The notes beneath the pieces are model-generated. The model ran no database searches, was not told where the DNA came from, and worked only from the letters and a program-made list of their open reading frames with translations. Source: Chloroflexota bacterium (GTDB taxonomy: Bacteria > Chloroflexota > Anaerolineae > JAADDB01). From it: DNA of 10,975 nt. A program made the position numbers and the translations under genes. The stretch's first letter is position 1. Every line of letters begins with the position of its first letter. The stretch spans positions 1 through 10,975 of the forward strand of contig JAADDB010000162.1 in assembly GCA_013154135.1 (NCBI GenBank), written 5' to 3'. This document shows positions 1 to 6,333 of the stretch, piece after piece.

Positions 1-80
1 GGCCACCCACCAAAAACTCTTTTCTGGCACGGGGCGAGAACGTCAGCGCCCCGCCAAGGCGCGGACCCGTCCGCGGCCAA
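1..80 (+). repeat. Dispersed repeat R2, copy 1 (cut by the window edge)
   Basis: This stretch aligns, by eye, over nearly its whole length with the reverse complement of 4305-4380. Shared blocks include CACCCACCAAAAA, GCACGGGGCGAGAAC and GCGCGGACCCGTCCGC. It contains a GC hairpin (CGGGGCG at 30-36 with CGCCCCG at 47-53). The copy starts at or before base 1, so its other arm is probably outside the window. It supplies most of the DNA upstream of the gene at 125, and I could not pick out a promoter there. Confidence 0.75.
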
Positions 81-124
81 GGTACTCCGAGCGTTATCAG
101 TCAATCAGCCAAGGAGGCAAAGAA

Positions 125-496
125 ATGCGCGGTTTCGGCATCGTTATCGGTCTGGGGTTCGTGGTGGCCCTAGCATACATCATCGGCACCCGTCTGACGG
201 AATCGGTGCTGGCCATCATCGTGGGCGTCGTCTTCGGCGTCCTCGCGGGCATCCCGGCCAGCCTGATCCTCCTGTTGGCCATACGACGGGCCGAACGGGC
301 CCAACAGGTGCCCCCACCCACCTACGAAGAACACCCCACATCTCAAAAACAACAACCCACCGTCATCGTGGCCACACCGCCCGTCGTTCCCGGCATGCCC
401 CAGTCCATGTGGCAGGGAATGTACCTGCCCCCGGTCTACGGCGAAGAGGACGAGGGCGCGCCTCGGCGGCGCTTTCGTGTGGTCGGGGAGGACTAA
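125..496 (+). CDS. Small two-helix membrane protein with proline-rich tail
   Basis: 123 residues, function not recognised. The N-terminal half holds two strongly hydrophobic segments, about residues 4-22 and 28-52, joined by a short polar turn (TRLTES). A basic stop (RRAERAQ) follows. The rest (about 60-123) is rich in Pro, Gln and Val, ends in an acidic/basic patch (GEEDEGAPRRRFRVVGED) and looks unstructured and probably cytoplasmic. The ATG start is supported by an AAGGAGG ribosome binding site 7 bases upstream. The gene stands alone: its upstream DNA is repeat R2 and it converges on gyrB. Real coding is supported by the RBS and the clear membrane pattern; any function would be a guess. Confidence 0.8.
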   Translation: MRGFGIVIGLGFVVALAYIIGTRLTESVLAIIVGVVFGVLAGIPASLILLLAIRRAERAQQVPPPTYEEHPTSQKQQPTVIVATPPVVPGMPQSMWQGMYLPPVYGEEDEGAPRRRFRVVGED

Positions 497-502
497 CGAG
501 GG

Positions 503-549
503 CACCGCGGTCATGAGGCGGCTCCAACTCCGCCCCATGACCGTCGGTG
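503..549. terminator. Long hairpin between convergent genes (possible bidirectional terminator)
   Basis: The arms 503-521 and 530-549 form a stem of about 19 pairs with one mismatch and one bulged T; the core is GGTCATGAGGCGG facing CCGCCCCATGACC around an 8-base loop. It fills the whole 53-base gap between the stop of the plus-strand gene (496) and the stop of gyrB on the minus strand (550-552). Neither side has a U-tract, so it is not a textbook Rho-independent terminator. Its position suggests it blocks read-through or protects 3' ends in both directions. Confidence 0.5.
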
Positions 550-3500
550 TTACACGTCCAAGTTGCGGACGGCCTTGGCGTGGGTCAGGATGAAGCGCCG
601 TCGCGGCGGGACCTGATCGCCCATCAACATGCCGAAAGTCCGATCCGCCTCGGCCGCATCGTTGATGGTCACCTGCAGGAGGATGCGGTTCTCCGGGTTC
701 ATGGTCGTCTCCCAGAGTTGCTCCGGGTTCATCTCACCCAGACCTTTGTACCGCTGAATGGTGACTTTGCTGTTGCCCAGCCGTTTGAGGATCTTCTCCT
801 TCTCCTCCTCGGAGTACGCGTAGTAGTGCTGCTTCCCCGCCTTGATCAGGTACAAAGGCGGCTGTGCGATGTACAAGTGCCCGTCCTCGATAAGTTGGGG
901 CATGTAGCGGAAGAAGAAGGTGAGCAGCAGCGTGCGGATGTGAGCTCCGTCTACGTCCGCATCCGTGTTGTGGGCCGCCAACCCACCCAACCCGCAGATG
1001 AAGTTCTCATCCTCGGCCACGGAGAAGTCGTACACCATGCCCGTTGTCGGGGCTACCTCGCGCACCTCCCGCACGGGCAGGGCCACCAAATCCCCGTCGA
1101 TGTCCACGAACGCACGGGGGCCGCGATGCCGCGCGGGCCGCTTCAACTTCTCCTCCAGCAGATGGGCCTTGGGATGATCCTGCCAGACGTCCCGCAGCCG
1201 CTCCAGGTCTTCCCGCGCGGTAATGGTGATGGTGTGCACGGGATGCCGGGTGATGACAGGCTTCCCCCGCACCAGGCCCGTCGCATCCTCCGATGGCTGA
1301 CGCCACGAGTGGCCGGCCAGGACGCCCCATGTGCCCAGCAGGTACAGGAGTTGGCTCGCCAGGGTCTCGGACACGGTAGTGACGTGGAGTCCCCGACGGC
1401 TGACGGTGCCATCGCCCAGGAAGTAGCCGCGCAGGAACGCGCGTTGGAGGTCAGGCGAGACGTTGAAGATCAGGTCGGGGATGCGCTTGGTGTGAGCGCG
1501 CGCGGCGTCGAAGCCGAAGATGTGCCGGAAGACGGCAGCGACCACCGCGTTCACCACTTTGATCTCCCCGGCCCGACCGTTCTTGCCCGGGTAGTAGCGC
1601 GGGGCCACACCGAAGACCCCTTCCAGCGCGTCCCTCAGTTCCTCAACCACGTGTTCGTTGTTGCGACCGATGGCAAAACGCACCCCGTTCCGCTGGGAGA
1701 GGGATCCGTCGGCCAGGAAGAAGCCCAGCACGAACATGAGCCGCTCATCCACGGGCACGAACCGGGGCACGCCCTTGGACGCGTGATGCTGGGGCGTCAA
1801 TTCCAGGTTCGCGTCGCCTAACAGGGCCAACGCGTCCTCGCCATCATCCCGCAGTCGGTTCAGCGCGATGTAGTCCTTCACCCGGTTCGATCCCGAATTG
1901 CGGTAGGACTTCTTCCACTGTCGATCCAGCGCGGAATCCACCACCCGGACTTGGTTCATCACTTCATCCACATCCAGCCCCAACAGCGCGACATAGCGGC
2001 GAAAGTGGGTGAGGGTGGGACGGCTGGTTCCCTTTTCCCAACTGTAATAGGTAATCGGTTGTTTGATGCCCACCCCCTCCAAGATTTCTTTCTGGCTGAT
2101 CCCGAGGTGACGTCGTCGTTCGGCCAACAACGCCCCAACGGCCTCGGGAATCTCTACCCGCGGTTCGGTGAGTTGGGGATTGTCCGCGTGTTCCCGTCGC
2201 ACGTATTCCTTCAACAGGGTCTCCACCGCGGCGCCCCGGACGTACATGTCCACATCCGCGCTCTCCGGCCGGGCCAGGAACTCAGCCAGGAGGTCCAGGT
2301 GTTCCACCGGGCGAGGAGCGAAGAGGGGCATCCGCCGCGGCGCGACCAGCAAATCCCCCGGCCGGACCGCGTCCCCCCGCTTGAGGCGCATCTCCCCGTC
2401 CTCGTACACGAACACGCTGTGGGATGCCGTCACCCGAATGCGCCGCCCATACGCGGTGGTGATCTCGTACAGGGGCTCGCTGATGGGATGCCGGATGACC
2501 TTGCGGATGGGCTTGAAGCGCACGTCACCGGTGTGGACGTCGAAGCACAGGACCTCGTATCCGTTCAACGTGCCCTCTTCGTCGATCACCCGGTCGATGA
2601 ACTCGCCCACGCGCACGTGGCGGATGCGCCCCTGCGCGTCCCGGACAAAGGTGGGCTCCGCGTGGTCCACGCTCATGATGACAATGCGGTTGTACCGCAA
2701 CTTGCTGAGATCAAAATCATCGCCGATGCCCGTGCCCAGCGCGGTGATGAGGGCCTGGATTTCTTTGTTGCTCAGGGCCTTGTCCAGCCGGGCCTTTTCC
2801 ACGTTGAGGATTTTGCCCCGCAAGGGCAAGATGGCCTGGAAGCGCCGGTCCCGGCCCTGCTTCGCGGAGCCGCCCGCGCTGTCGCCCTCCACGATGAACA
2901 ATTCCGTCTTGGAGGGGTCCCGCTCCGAGCAATCGGCCAGTTTGCCGGGCAGGGTCATGGATTCCAGCGCGCTCTTGCGGATGACGAGATCGCGAGCCTT
3001 GCGCGCGGCCAGCCGGGCCCGGTACGAGGTCTTGCACTTCTCGATGATCTGTTTGGCCTCGCGCGGGTGCGTCTCCAACCACTCGCCAAAGGTCTCGCTG
3101 ACCACCGATTCCACAATGTTGCGCACTTCCGCGTTCAGCAACTTCACCTTGGTCTGGGACTCGAACTGGGGGTCCGGGAGTTTGACGCTGACAATCGCGG
3201 TCAAGCCCTCCCGGGTGTCCTCGCCGGTGAAGTTGGGTTCGTCGTCCTTGAGGAGCCCGTGTTTGCGCGCGTAGTCGTTGAGGGTGCGGGTGATCGCGGA
3301 ACGCAAGCCCGTCAGGTGGGTGCCCCCGTCCGGCGTGTTGATGGTGTTGGCGAACGCGTACACGGATTCCACGTACTCCGCGGTGTACTGGATGGCCGCT
3401 TCCACAATGACGTCCCCCACCTGTTTTTCCACGTACACGGGCTCGTGGAGCGGCTTGCGGGTTTTGTTCAGGTATCGGACGAAGGTGGCAATGCCGCCTT

Positions 3501-4191
3501 CGAAGTAGAAGTTGATTTCCCTGGGCGGGGAAGGGCGCTCGTCCACGAATTTGATGTGCAGGCCCCGGGTCAGGAACGCGATCTCCCGGAAGCGCTGCGC
3601 GAGCACGTCGAACCGGTACTCGAGCACGTCGAAGATCTCCGGGTCTCGCAGGAAGGTGACTCGCGTGCCCGTGCGTTCCCCTTTCTTCATCTTGCCGATG
3701 ACTTCCACGTCGGTGACGGGGCGGCCCCGCTCGTAGCGCTGCCGCCAGATCTTGCCGTCCCGTTTGACCACCACTTCCAGCCATTCGGAGAGTGCGTTGA
3801 CCGCGGACACGCCCACGCCGTGGAGCCCGCCCGAGACCTTGTAGCCCCCGCCGCCGAACTTGCCCCCCGCGTGGAGCCGGGTCATGACCACTTCCAGCGC
3901 GGGGCGCTTGACCTGGGGATGGATGTCCACGGGGATGCCGCGGCCGTTGTCCTCCACCGTGATGCTGTTGTCCGGGTGGATGGTGATCTCGATGCGGTCA
4001 CAGAACCCGGCCAGGGCTTCGTCCACCGCGTTGTCCACCACTTCGTAGACCATGTGGTGCAACGCGCGCGCGTCCGTGCCGCCGATGTACATGCCCGGCC
4101 GTCGGCGGACCGCTTCTAGTCCTTCGAGAACTTGGATATCCGCTGCAGTGTAATGCAGATCGTTTTCCGGAATGCGTGCTTCCTCAGCCAC
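550..4191 (-). CDS. gyrB: DNA gyrase subunit B, intein-containing precursor
   Basis: 1213-residue precursor. Removing the intein (residues 507-1075) leaves a 644-residue GyrB, normal for bacteria. GyrB is the ATPase and metal-binding subunit of type IIA topoisomerase, which introduces negative supercoils with GyrA (not in this window). Visible motifs: GHKL ATPase Glu50 and Asn54 (EVVDNAVDEAL), DNGRG at 81-85 and GGLHGVG at 121-127; TOPRIM EGDSAGG at 435-441; the DxDxD metal site TDADVDG at 1076-1082, immediately after the intein; and QRYKGLGEMNP near the C-terminus. The long insertion found in proteobacterial GyrB is absent. The start is GTG, chosen because AGGAGG lies 7 bases upstream and MAEEARIPEN leads directly into the family N-terminus. 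The gene is monocistronic, with 800 bases of repeats upstream. No convincing promoter could be assigned. Confidence 0.97.
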   Translation of the reverse strand: MAEEARIPENDLHYTAADIQVLEGLEAVRRRPGMYIGGTDARALHHMVYEVVDNAVDEALAGFCDRIEITIHPDNSITVEDNGRGIPVDIHPQVKRPALEVVMTRLHAGGKFGGGGYKVSGGLHGVGVSAVNALSEWLEVVVKRDGKIWRQRYERGRPVTDVEVIGKMKKGERTGTRVTFLRDPEIFDVLEYRFDVLAQRFREIAFLTRGLHIKFVDERPSPPREINFYFEGGIATFVRYLNKTRKPLHEPVYVEKQVGDVIVEAAIQYTAEYVESVYAFANTINTPDGGTHLTGLRSAITRTLNDYARKHGLLKDDEPNFTGEDTREGLTAIVSVKLPDPQFESQTKVKLLNAEVRNIVESVVSETFGEWLETHPREAKQIIEKCKTSYRARLAARKARDLVIRKSALESMTLPGKLADCSERDPSKTELFIVEGDSAGGSAKQGRDRRFQAILPLRGKILNVEKARLDKALSNKEIQALITALGTGIGDDFDLSKLRYNRIVIMSVDHAEPTFVRDAQGRIRHVRVGEFIDRVIDEEGTLNGYEVLCFDVHTGDVRFKPIRKVIRHPISEPLYEITTAYGRRIRVTASHSVFVYEDGEMRLKRGDAVRPGDLLVAPRRMPLFAPRPVEHLDLLAEFLARPESADVDMYVRGAAVETLLKEYVRREHADNPQLTEPRVEIPEAVGALLAERRRHLGISQKEILEGVGIKQPITYYSWEKGTSRPTLTHFRRYVALLGLDVDEVMNQVRVVDSALDRQWKKSYRNSGSNRVKDYIALNRLRDDGEDALALLGDANLELTPQHHASKGVPRFVPVDERLMFVLGFFLADGSLSQRNGVRFAIGRNNEHVVEELRDALEGVFGVAPRYYPGKNGRAGEIKVVNAVVAAVFRHIFGFDAARAHTKRIPDLIFNVSPDLQRAFLRGYFLGDGTVSRRGLHVTTVSETLASQLLYLLGTWGVLAGHSWRQPSEDATGLVRGKPVITRHPVHTITITAREDLERLRDVWQDHPKAHLLEEKLKRPARHRGPRAFVDIDGDLVALPVREVREVAPTTGMVYDFSVAEDENFICGLGGLAAHNTDADVDGAHIRTLLLTFFFRYMPQLIEDGHLYIAQPPLYLIKAGKQHYYAYSEEEKEKILKRLGNSKVTIQRYKGLGEMNPEQLWETTMNPENRILLQVTINDAAEADRTFGMLMGDQVPPRRRFILTHAKAVRNLDV
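967..2673 (-). mobile_element. GyrB intein: splicing domain, XRE-like HTH and LAGLIDADG homing endonuclease
   Basis: 569 residues (507-1075 of the precursor) interrupting the family sequence RIVIM/TDADVDG, so the extein joins without a scar. Splicing residues: Ser507 as first residue (Cys is commoner), block B T-A-S-H at 588-591, block F VYDFSVAEDENFICG, penultimate His1074, terminal Asn1075, and Thr1076 as +1 nucleophile. Two dodecapeptide motifs, VLGFFLADGS (catalytic Asp828) and LRGYFLGDGT (Asp927), are 99 residues apart, as in single-chain LAGLIDADG homing endonucleases. Between block B and the endonuclease lies an XRE/Cro-like helix-turn-helix (about 684-744: LLAERRRHLGISQKEI ... YYSWEKGTSRPTL). 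The layout and wording around block B (GRRIRVTASHSVF, PGDLLVAP) recall, from memory, archaeal DNA polymerase inteins that also begin with Ser. The frame is intact and all key residues are present, so splicing and endonuclease activity are plausible. Confidence 0.93.
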
Positions 4192-4304
4192 TCACTGACC
4201 TCCTGATGAAATATGAACTACTGGGCTGATGACAACCCAACCTGATCGACGGACATAATCGTTGGCTCTCCCGAAAAAGTGCATGCACGAGGGCCAGAAC
4301 TCGG

Positions 4305-4413
4305 CGGCGGACGGGTCCGCGCTTTGGCGGGACACCGATGTTCTCGCCCCGTGCATAGGAAGAATTTTTGGTGGGTGCCGGCCGGGCTTCGTCCGGCCGG
4401 CACCCACCAAAAA
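4305..4413 (-). repeat. Dispersed repeat R2, copy 2, with 21-bp perfect inverted repeat
   Basis: The reverse complement of 4305-4380 matches window bases 1-80. The outer part is a perfect inverted repeat: 4365-4385 pairs with 4393-4413 (21 pairs, 7-base loop GCTTCGT), with ends TTTTTGGTGGGTG and CACCCACCAAAAA. A 16-base block at 4307-4322 (GCGGACGGGTCCGCGC) is itself almost self-complementary. In both directions the stem ends in A residues rather than U, so it is not a standard intrinsic terminator. It resembles a small palindromic (REP or MITE-like) element with no coding capacity. Confidence 0.75.
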
Positions 4414-4556
4414 CTGTCTGAGATGGGAAGAGGGGGGACCTATCCCTTTCCCACTCTTTCGAGTTGCCATGTTTTGTCTAACGTCCAATGATAGCTCGGC
4501 TGAAAACTTCGTCGTGCCTTGGCCGCGGACGGGGCCGCACCCTGTGCCTGGCCTCT

Positions 4557-4585
4557 GTAGGGGCGGGTCTGAGACCCGCCCCTAC
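4557..4585. repeat. 29-bp palindrome (REP-like)
   Basis: Perfect inverted repeat: 4557-4570 (GTAGGGGCGGGTCT) is the exact complement of 4572-4585, with a single G between. It is flanked by variants of a GGCGGCGGACGGG motif (about 4519 and 4589) that also occurs in repeat R2. This is typical of an extragenic palindrome that folds into a hairpin in either strand. Confidence 0.7.
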
Positions 4586-4613
4586 CTCTTGGCGGCGGAC
4601 GGGACCAGGGGCT

Positions 4614-4643
4614 AACGAGTAATGAGTAACGATTGACGATTAA
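4614..4643 (+). repeat. Heptad array, fragment of repeat R1
   Basis: Reads as consecutive 7-base units: TAACGAG, TAATGAG, TAACGAT, TGACGAT, then TAA. The same units in the same orientation recur at 6197-6213, 10761-10770, 10831-10854 and 10901-10924, and in reverse complement in the R1 copies at 4681-4814 and 4842-4997. Confidence 0.8.
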
Positions 4644-4646
4644 GGC

Positions 4647-4666
4647 GGGCGCACGGCCGTGCGCCC
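4647..4666. repeat. 20-bp perfect palindrome
   Basis: GGGCGCACGGCCGTGCGCCC is an exact palindrome with no spacer, followed by CTACC. It shares the CCCCTAC end of the 29-bp palindrome at 4557-4585, which suggests two members of one family of extragenic palindromes placed 60 bases apart. Confidence 0.7.
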
Positions 4667-4680
4667 CTACCGTTCGTGGA

Positions 4681-4814
4681 CGGCCGAGAATCGCCACAAA
4701 CGGCCGTGTGGGGCCCTACTCGTTACTCGTCACTCGTTAGGTTCTCTGTCCATCCAAGCCAACCGCAACTTTCGCCAACCCCTTAATCGTTACTCATCAA
4801 TCGTTAATCGTTAT
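4681..4814 (+). repeat. Repeat R1, copy a
   Basis: About 135 bases that align with copy b (4842-4997) and with the reverse complement of the window end. Order of shared blocks: GGCCGAGAATCGCCACA, a GC-rich patch, TACTCGTTACTCGTCACTCGTTAG, CCATCCAAGCCAACC, TTCGCCAACCCCTTAATCG, then TTACTCATCAATCGTTAATCGTTA. The two heptad arrays (about 4718-4740 and 4784-4813) flank a central non-heptad block of about 45 bases. No coding capacity. Confidence 0.8.
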
Positions 4815-4818
4815 GCAA

Positions 4819-4835
4819 AGCCCCCTCCGGGGGCT
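4819..4835 (-). terminator. Candidate intrinsic terminator for the membrane-protein gene
   Basis: AGCCCCC TCC GGGGGCT is a perfect 7-bp stem with a 3-base loop. Read on the minus strand, the stem is followed by TTTGCATAACG, a short and weak U-tract. It lies about 157 bases downstream of the stop of the minus-strand gene ending at 4992, between two R1 copies. The strong GC stem favours a terminator; the poor U-tract counts against it. Confidence 0.4.
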
Positions 4836-4841
4836 CTATAT

Positions 4842-4997
4842 GGGCCGAGCATCGCCACAGCCGGCCTATGATGGCCTCCCGCCCCTTTTACTCGTTACTC
4901 GTTATGCGTTAGACTCTTCGCCCATCCCGGCCGACCTCGCCCTTCAGCCAACCCCTTTAATCGTTACTCATTAATCGTCAATCGTTACTCGTCACTC
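4842..4997 (+). repeat. Repeat R1, copy b, abutting and overlapping a gene end
   Basis: Aligned by eye, it matches the reverse complement of 10805-10975 very closely: GGCCGAGCATCGCCACA, CTCCCGCCCC, TTACTCGTTACTCGTTATGCGTTAG, CTCTTCGCCCATCC, then a second array TTAATCGTTACTCATTAATCGTCAATCGTTACTCGTCACTC. Its last bases (4992-4994) are the stop codon of the minus-strand membrane-protein gene. Copies a and b are in tandem with about 27 bases between them. Confidence 0.85.
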
Positions 4998-6008
4998 CTC
5001 CTCATCCCCCTGTCTTTGCGCGGCCTGGGCAAACAGCTGCGCAAGGATGGACAAGCGATTCTGGAAGAAGTACAAACTCGCAATGGTCAGGCCCGCGGTG
5101 AGGAACGCGTTCCCCACAATGCTCACCAAAGCCCCTGTGAGGGAGTGAGCCAGAGCCAACCATATATACGCAAATCCGTGCATGATGAGCACGGAAAGGA
5201 GGATGAACGCCATGCTACTCCAACCGTTGTTGATGACCACCATCATACTCTGGCCCAACGCGGTCCACACATGCGTGCGCTGAAGGACCAGGCTTTCCGG
5301 CACGAAGTAGAAGAAGAGCAGGGCCATGAACATGGCCCCGGTAAAGGCCAACGTGATCACACTCAAAAACCCCAGCGCCCATCCCGGCACAACCAGGTAA
5401 ATCAGGGTGAAGAGGAAGGCCATACCCACCACCGCGAGGAACCCCAAAAACAGACCCCCTATCACCAAAAGAGCCAGCTGACTTCCGGTCCAAAGGGCTC
5501 TGGAGAGAAAGGGCCCTGTCATGCCCATATCCGCCATCACAGGCCGCGCGGCTAAAGCCATGTAGAACCCGGCCACCAAGGTGCCCAGGAGCATGAGCAG
5601 AACGGAGATCCCGATGGCCGCGGTCAGGGAAGGCGTCTCCCAAATGATCAAGGGCCACCCATGGGGAAGGGGCAAAGTGCCCAGCGCCGCGATGGTTGTG
5701 GGGGCACCGGGCACCTGAGTCAACATGACCAACAAATTAGGGCCCGGGTTCAGCCACTCCACTTGCGCGGGGGAAGACCCACCCATCATCTGGCGGAAGA
5801 GATCCAGCGCCTCTGGGGGGGCTTGGCGAAAGAAGGACTCTACCGCGTGTCGAATGGAGAGGTGGGGCCCCAGCCAGAAGAACAAGTCCAGCACAATGGG
5901 AACGAGCATCACTTCCCAATAGTGAAGTAACCGCTGATATCCCAGGGACAGGGCTTCGATCACACCCAACCGGGGCAACGTCTCTTCCGTTGTTGATGTC
6001 CTCTTCAT
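4992..6008 (-). CDS. Polytopic membrane protein of unknown function
   Basis: 338 residues from the chosen ATG at 6006-6008, family not recognised. About six hydrophobic segments are visible: roughly 32-50, 129-152, 177-204, 209-237, 264-286 and 294-316. The stretch between the first two (about 51-125, with an amphipathic SIRHAVESFFRQAPPEALDLFRQMM and Pro/Gly-rich DNA) would form one large loop. The N-terminus is polar (MKRTSTTEETLPRLG) and the C-terminus ends in RQGDEEE. The reading frame stays open upstream to 6170, but that part lacks hydrophobic or conserved character and runs through the candidate promoter, so the ATG is preferred; a TTG two codons upstream (6014) is a little closer to the GGAGAG motif and cannot be excluded. 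The stop TGA is formed by the first bases of the adjoining R1 repeat. No transporter signature motif was seen. Confidence 0.85.
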   Translation of the reverse strand: MKRTSTTEETLPRLGVIEALSLGYQRLLHYWEVMLVPIVLDLFFWLGPHLSIRHAVESFFRQAPPEALDLFRQMMGGSSPAQVEWLNPGPNLLVMLTQVPGAPTTIAALGTLPLPHGWPLIIWETPSLTAAIGISVLLMLLGTLVAGFYMALAARPVMADMGMTGPFLSRALWTGSQLALLVIGGLFLGFLAVVGMAFLFTLIYLVVPGWALGFLSVITLAFTGAMFMALLFFYFVPESLVLQRTHVWTALGQSMMVVINNGWSSMAFILLSVLIMHGFAYIWLALAHSLTGALVSIVGNAFLTAGLTIASLYFFQNRLSILAQLFAQAAQRQGDEEE

Positions 6009-6057
6009 ACCCAATACAGCTCTCTCCGAAGTAAGTGCCTCGCCATCCTGTCGTCCT

Positions 6058-6085
6058 ATTTTAGCACATTTGTACCCTCTCAGGC
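6058..6085 (-). promoter_or_regulatory. Possible promoter for the membrane-protein gene (weak)
   Basis: On the minus strand there is a TAAAAT hexamer (6058-6063) and, slightly upstream, TACAAA; both resemble a -10 box and lie about 50-65 bases ahead of the ATG at 6008. No good -35 box is present at the right distance from either. This is the only AT-rich pocket in the area, which is the main reason for noting it. Confidence 0.25.
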
Positions 6086-6104
6086 CAGTTGGGGTAAGGA
6101 GTAG

Positions 6105-6257
6105 GTGGAGAAGGGCTGGGGCGCGAGGCCGCCCGTCCCCCCCTGATTGAGGGACAAAACCCGGTAGCACCTCGGCCGCGGATGGGGGCCGGGGAGTAAC
6201 GATTGACGATTAAAGGGCGCGAGGCCGGCTTCGCCCGCCTATGTTAGTCAATCAGCC
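6105..6257. repeat. Mosaic of repeat fragments between divergent genes
   Basis: No gene is seen here. The stretch holds a GGCCGCGGATGGGGGCC block (about 6173-6189) related to the GGACGGG motif of R2, an R1 heptad fragment GAGTAACGATTGACGATTAA (6194-6213), and AGTCAATCAGCC (6246-6257), which is identical to bases 99-110 near the start of the window. Pieces of the same elements thus recur in three separate intergenic spaces. Confidence 0.6.
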
Positions 6258-6298
6258 GCAACGGAGCAACCCGGTCCATAGAATACCTAACATCTGAA

Positions 6299-6327
6299 TT
6301 GTGAGGGACAAGGGGTCATGGTATAAT
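6299..6327 (+). promoter_or_regulatory. Sigma70-type promoter of the regulator/PyrK-like/PyrD-like/dtd operon
   Basis: TTGTGA (6299-6304) and a perfect TATAAT (6322-6327) are separated by exactly 17 bases, the optimal housekeeping spacing. Transcription would start near 6334, about 44 bases before the ATG of the first gene. All four downstream genes are close-packed or overlapping, so this promoter probably drives them all. Confidence 0.8.
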
Positions 6328-6331
6328 GACC
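6314..6331. promoter_or_regulatory. Palindromic candidate operator over the -10 box
   Basis: GGTCAT (6314-6319) and ATGACC (6326-6331) are exact inverted repeats with a 6-base spacer, and the site covers the whole TATAAT box. A 6-base spacer between half-sites suits dimers of the CRP family, and the first gene of the operon encodes such a regulator, so autorepression is a reasonable inference. The half-site order (TCA...TGA) is the reverse of the classical CRP site (TGA...TCA), so binding by this protein is not assured. Confidence 0.45.
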
Positions 6332-6333
6332 TA

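Noticed and set aside
547..1821. 424-residue plus-strand open frame opposite the 3' part of gyrB and its intein
   Set aside because: Antisense shadow of the gyrB/intein frame, with no ribosome binding site or recognisable domain.
967..2673. GyrB insertion as a group II intron or insertion sequence
   Set aside because: The frame runs through without stops, there are precise splicing motifs at both ends, and the flanking GyrB sequence joins without gap or duplication.
1951..4119. 722-residue open frame on the plus strand opposite gyrB
   Set aside because: It mirrors the GC-rich gyrB coding strand, is rich in His, Val and Arg with no family resemblance, and lies fully antisense to an unmistakable gene.
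4365..4413. Rho-independent terminator
   Set aside because: The base of the stem ends in A on the 3' side in both directions, so no U-tract follows the hairpin, and no gene ends next to it.
4262..4697. Open frames on both strands upstream of gyrB
   Set aside because: They consist of palindromes and repeat DNA and have no ribosome binding sites; repetitive GC-rich DNA easily leaves frames open.
4614..4997. CRISPR array
   Set aside because: The units are 7 bases long, contiguous and degenerate, with no regular spacers of about 30-40 bases and no cas genes nearby.
6009..6170. 54 extra N-terminal residues for the membrane-protein gene
   Set aside because: The extension is not hydrophobic, has no ribosome binding site and crosses the only AT-rich promoter-like pocket.
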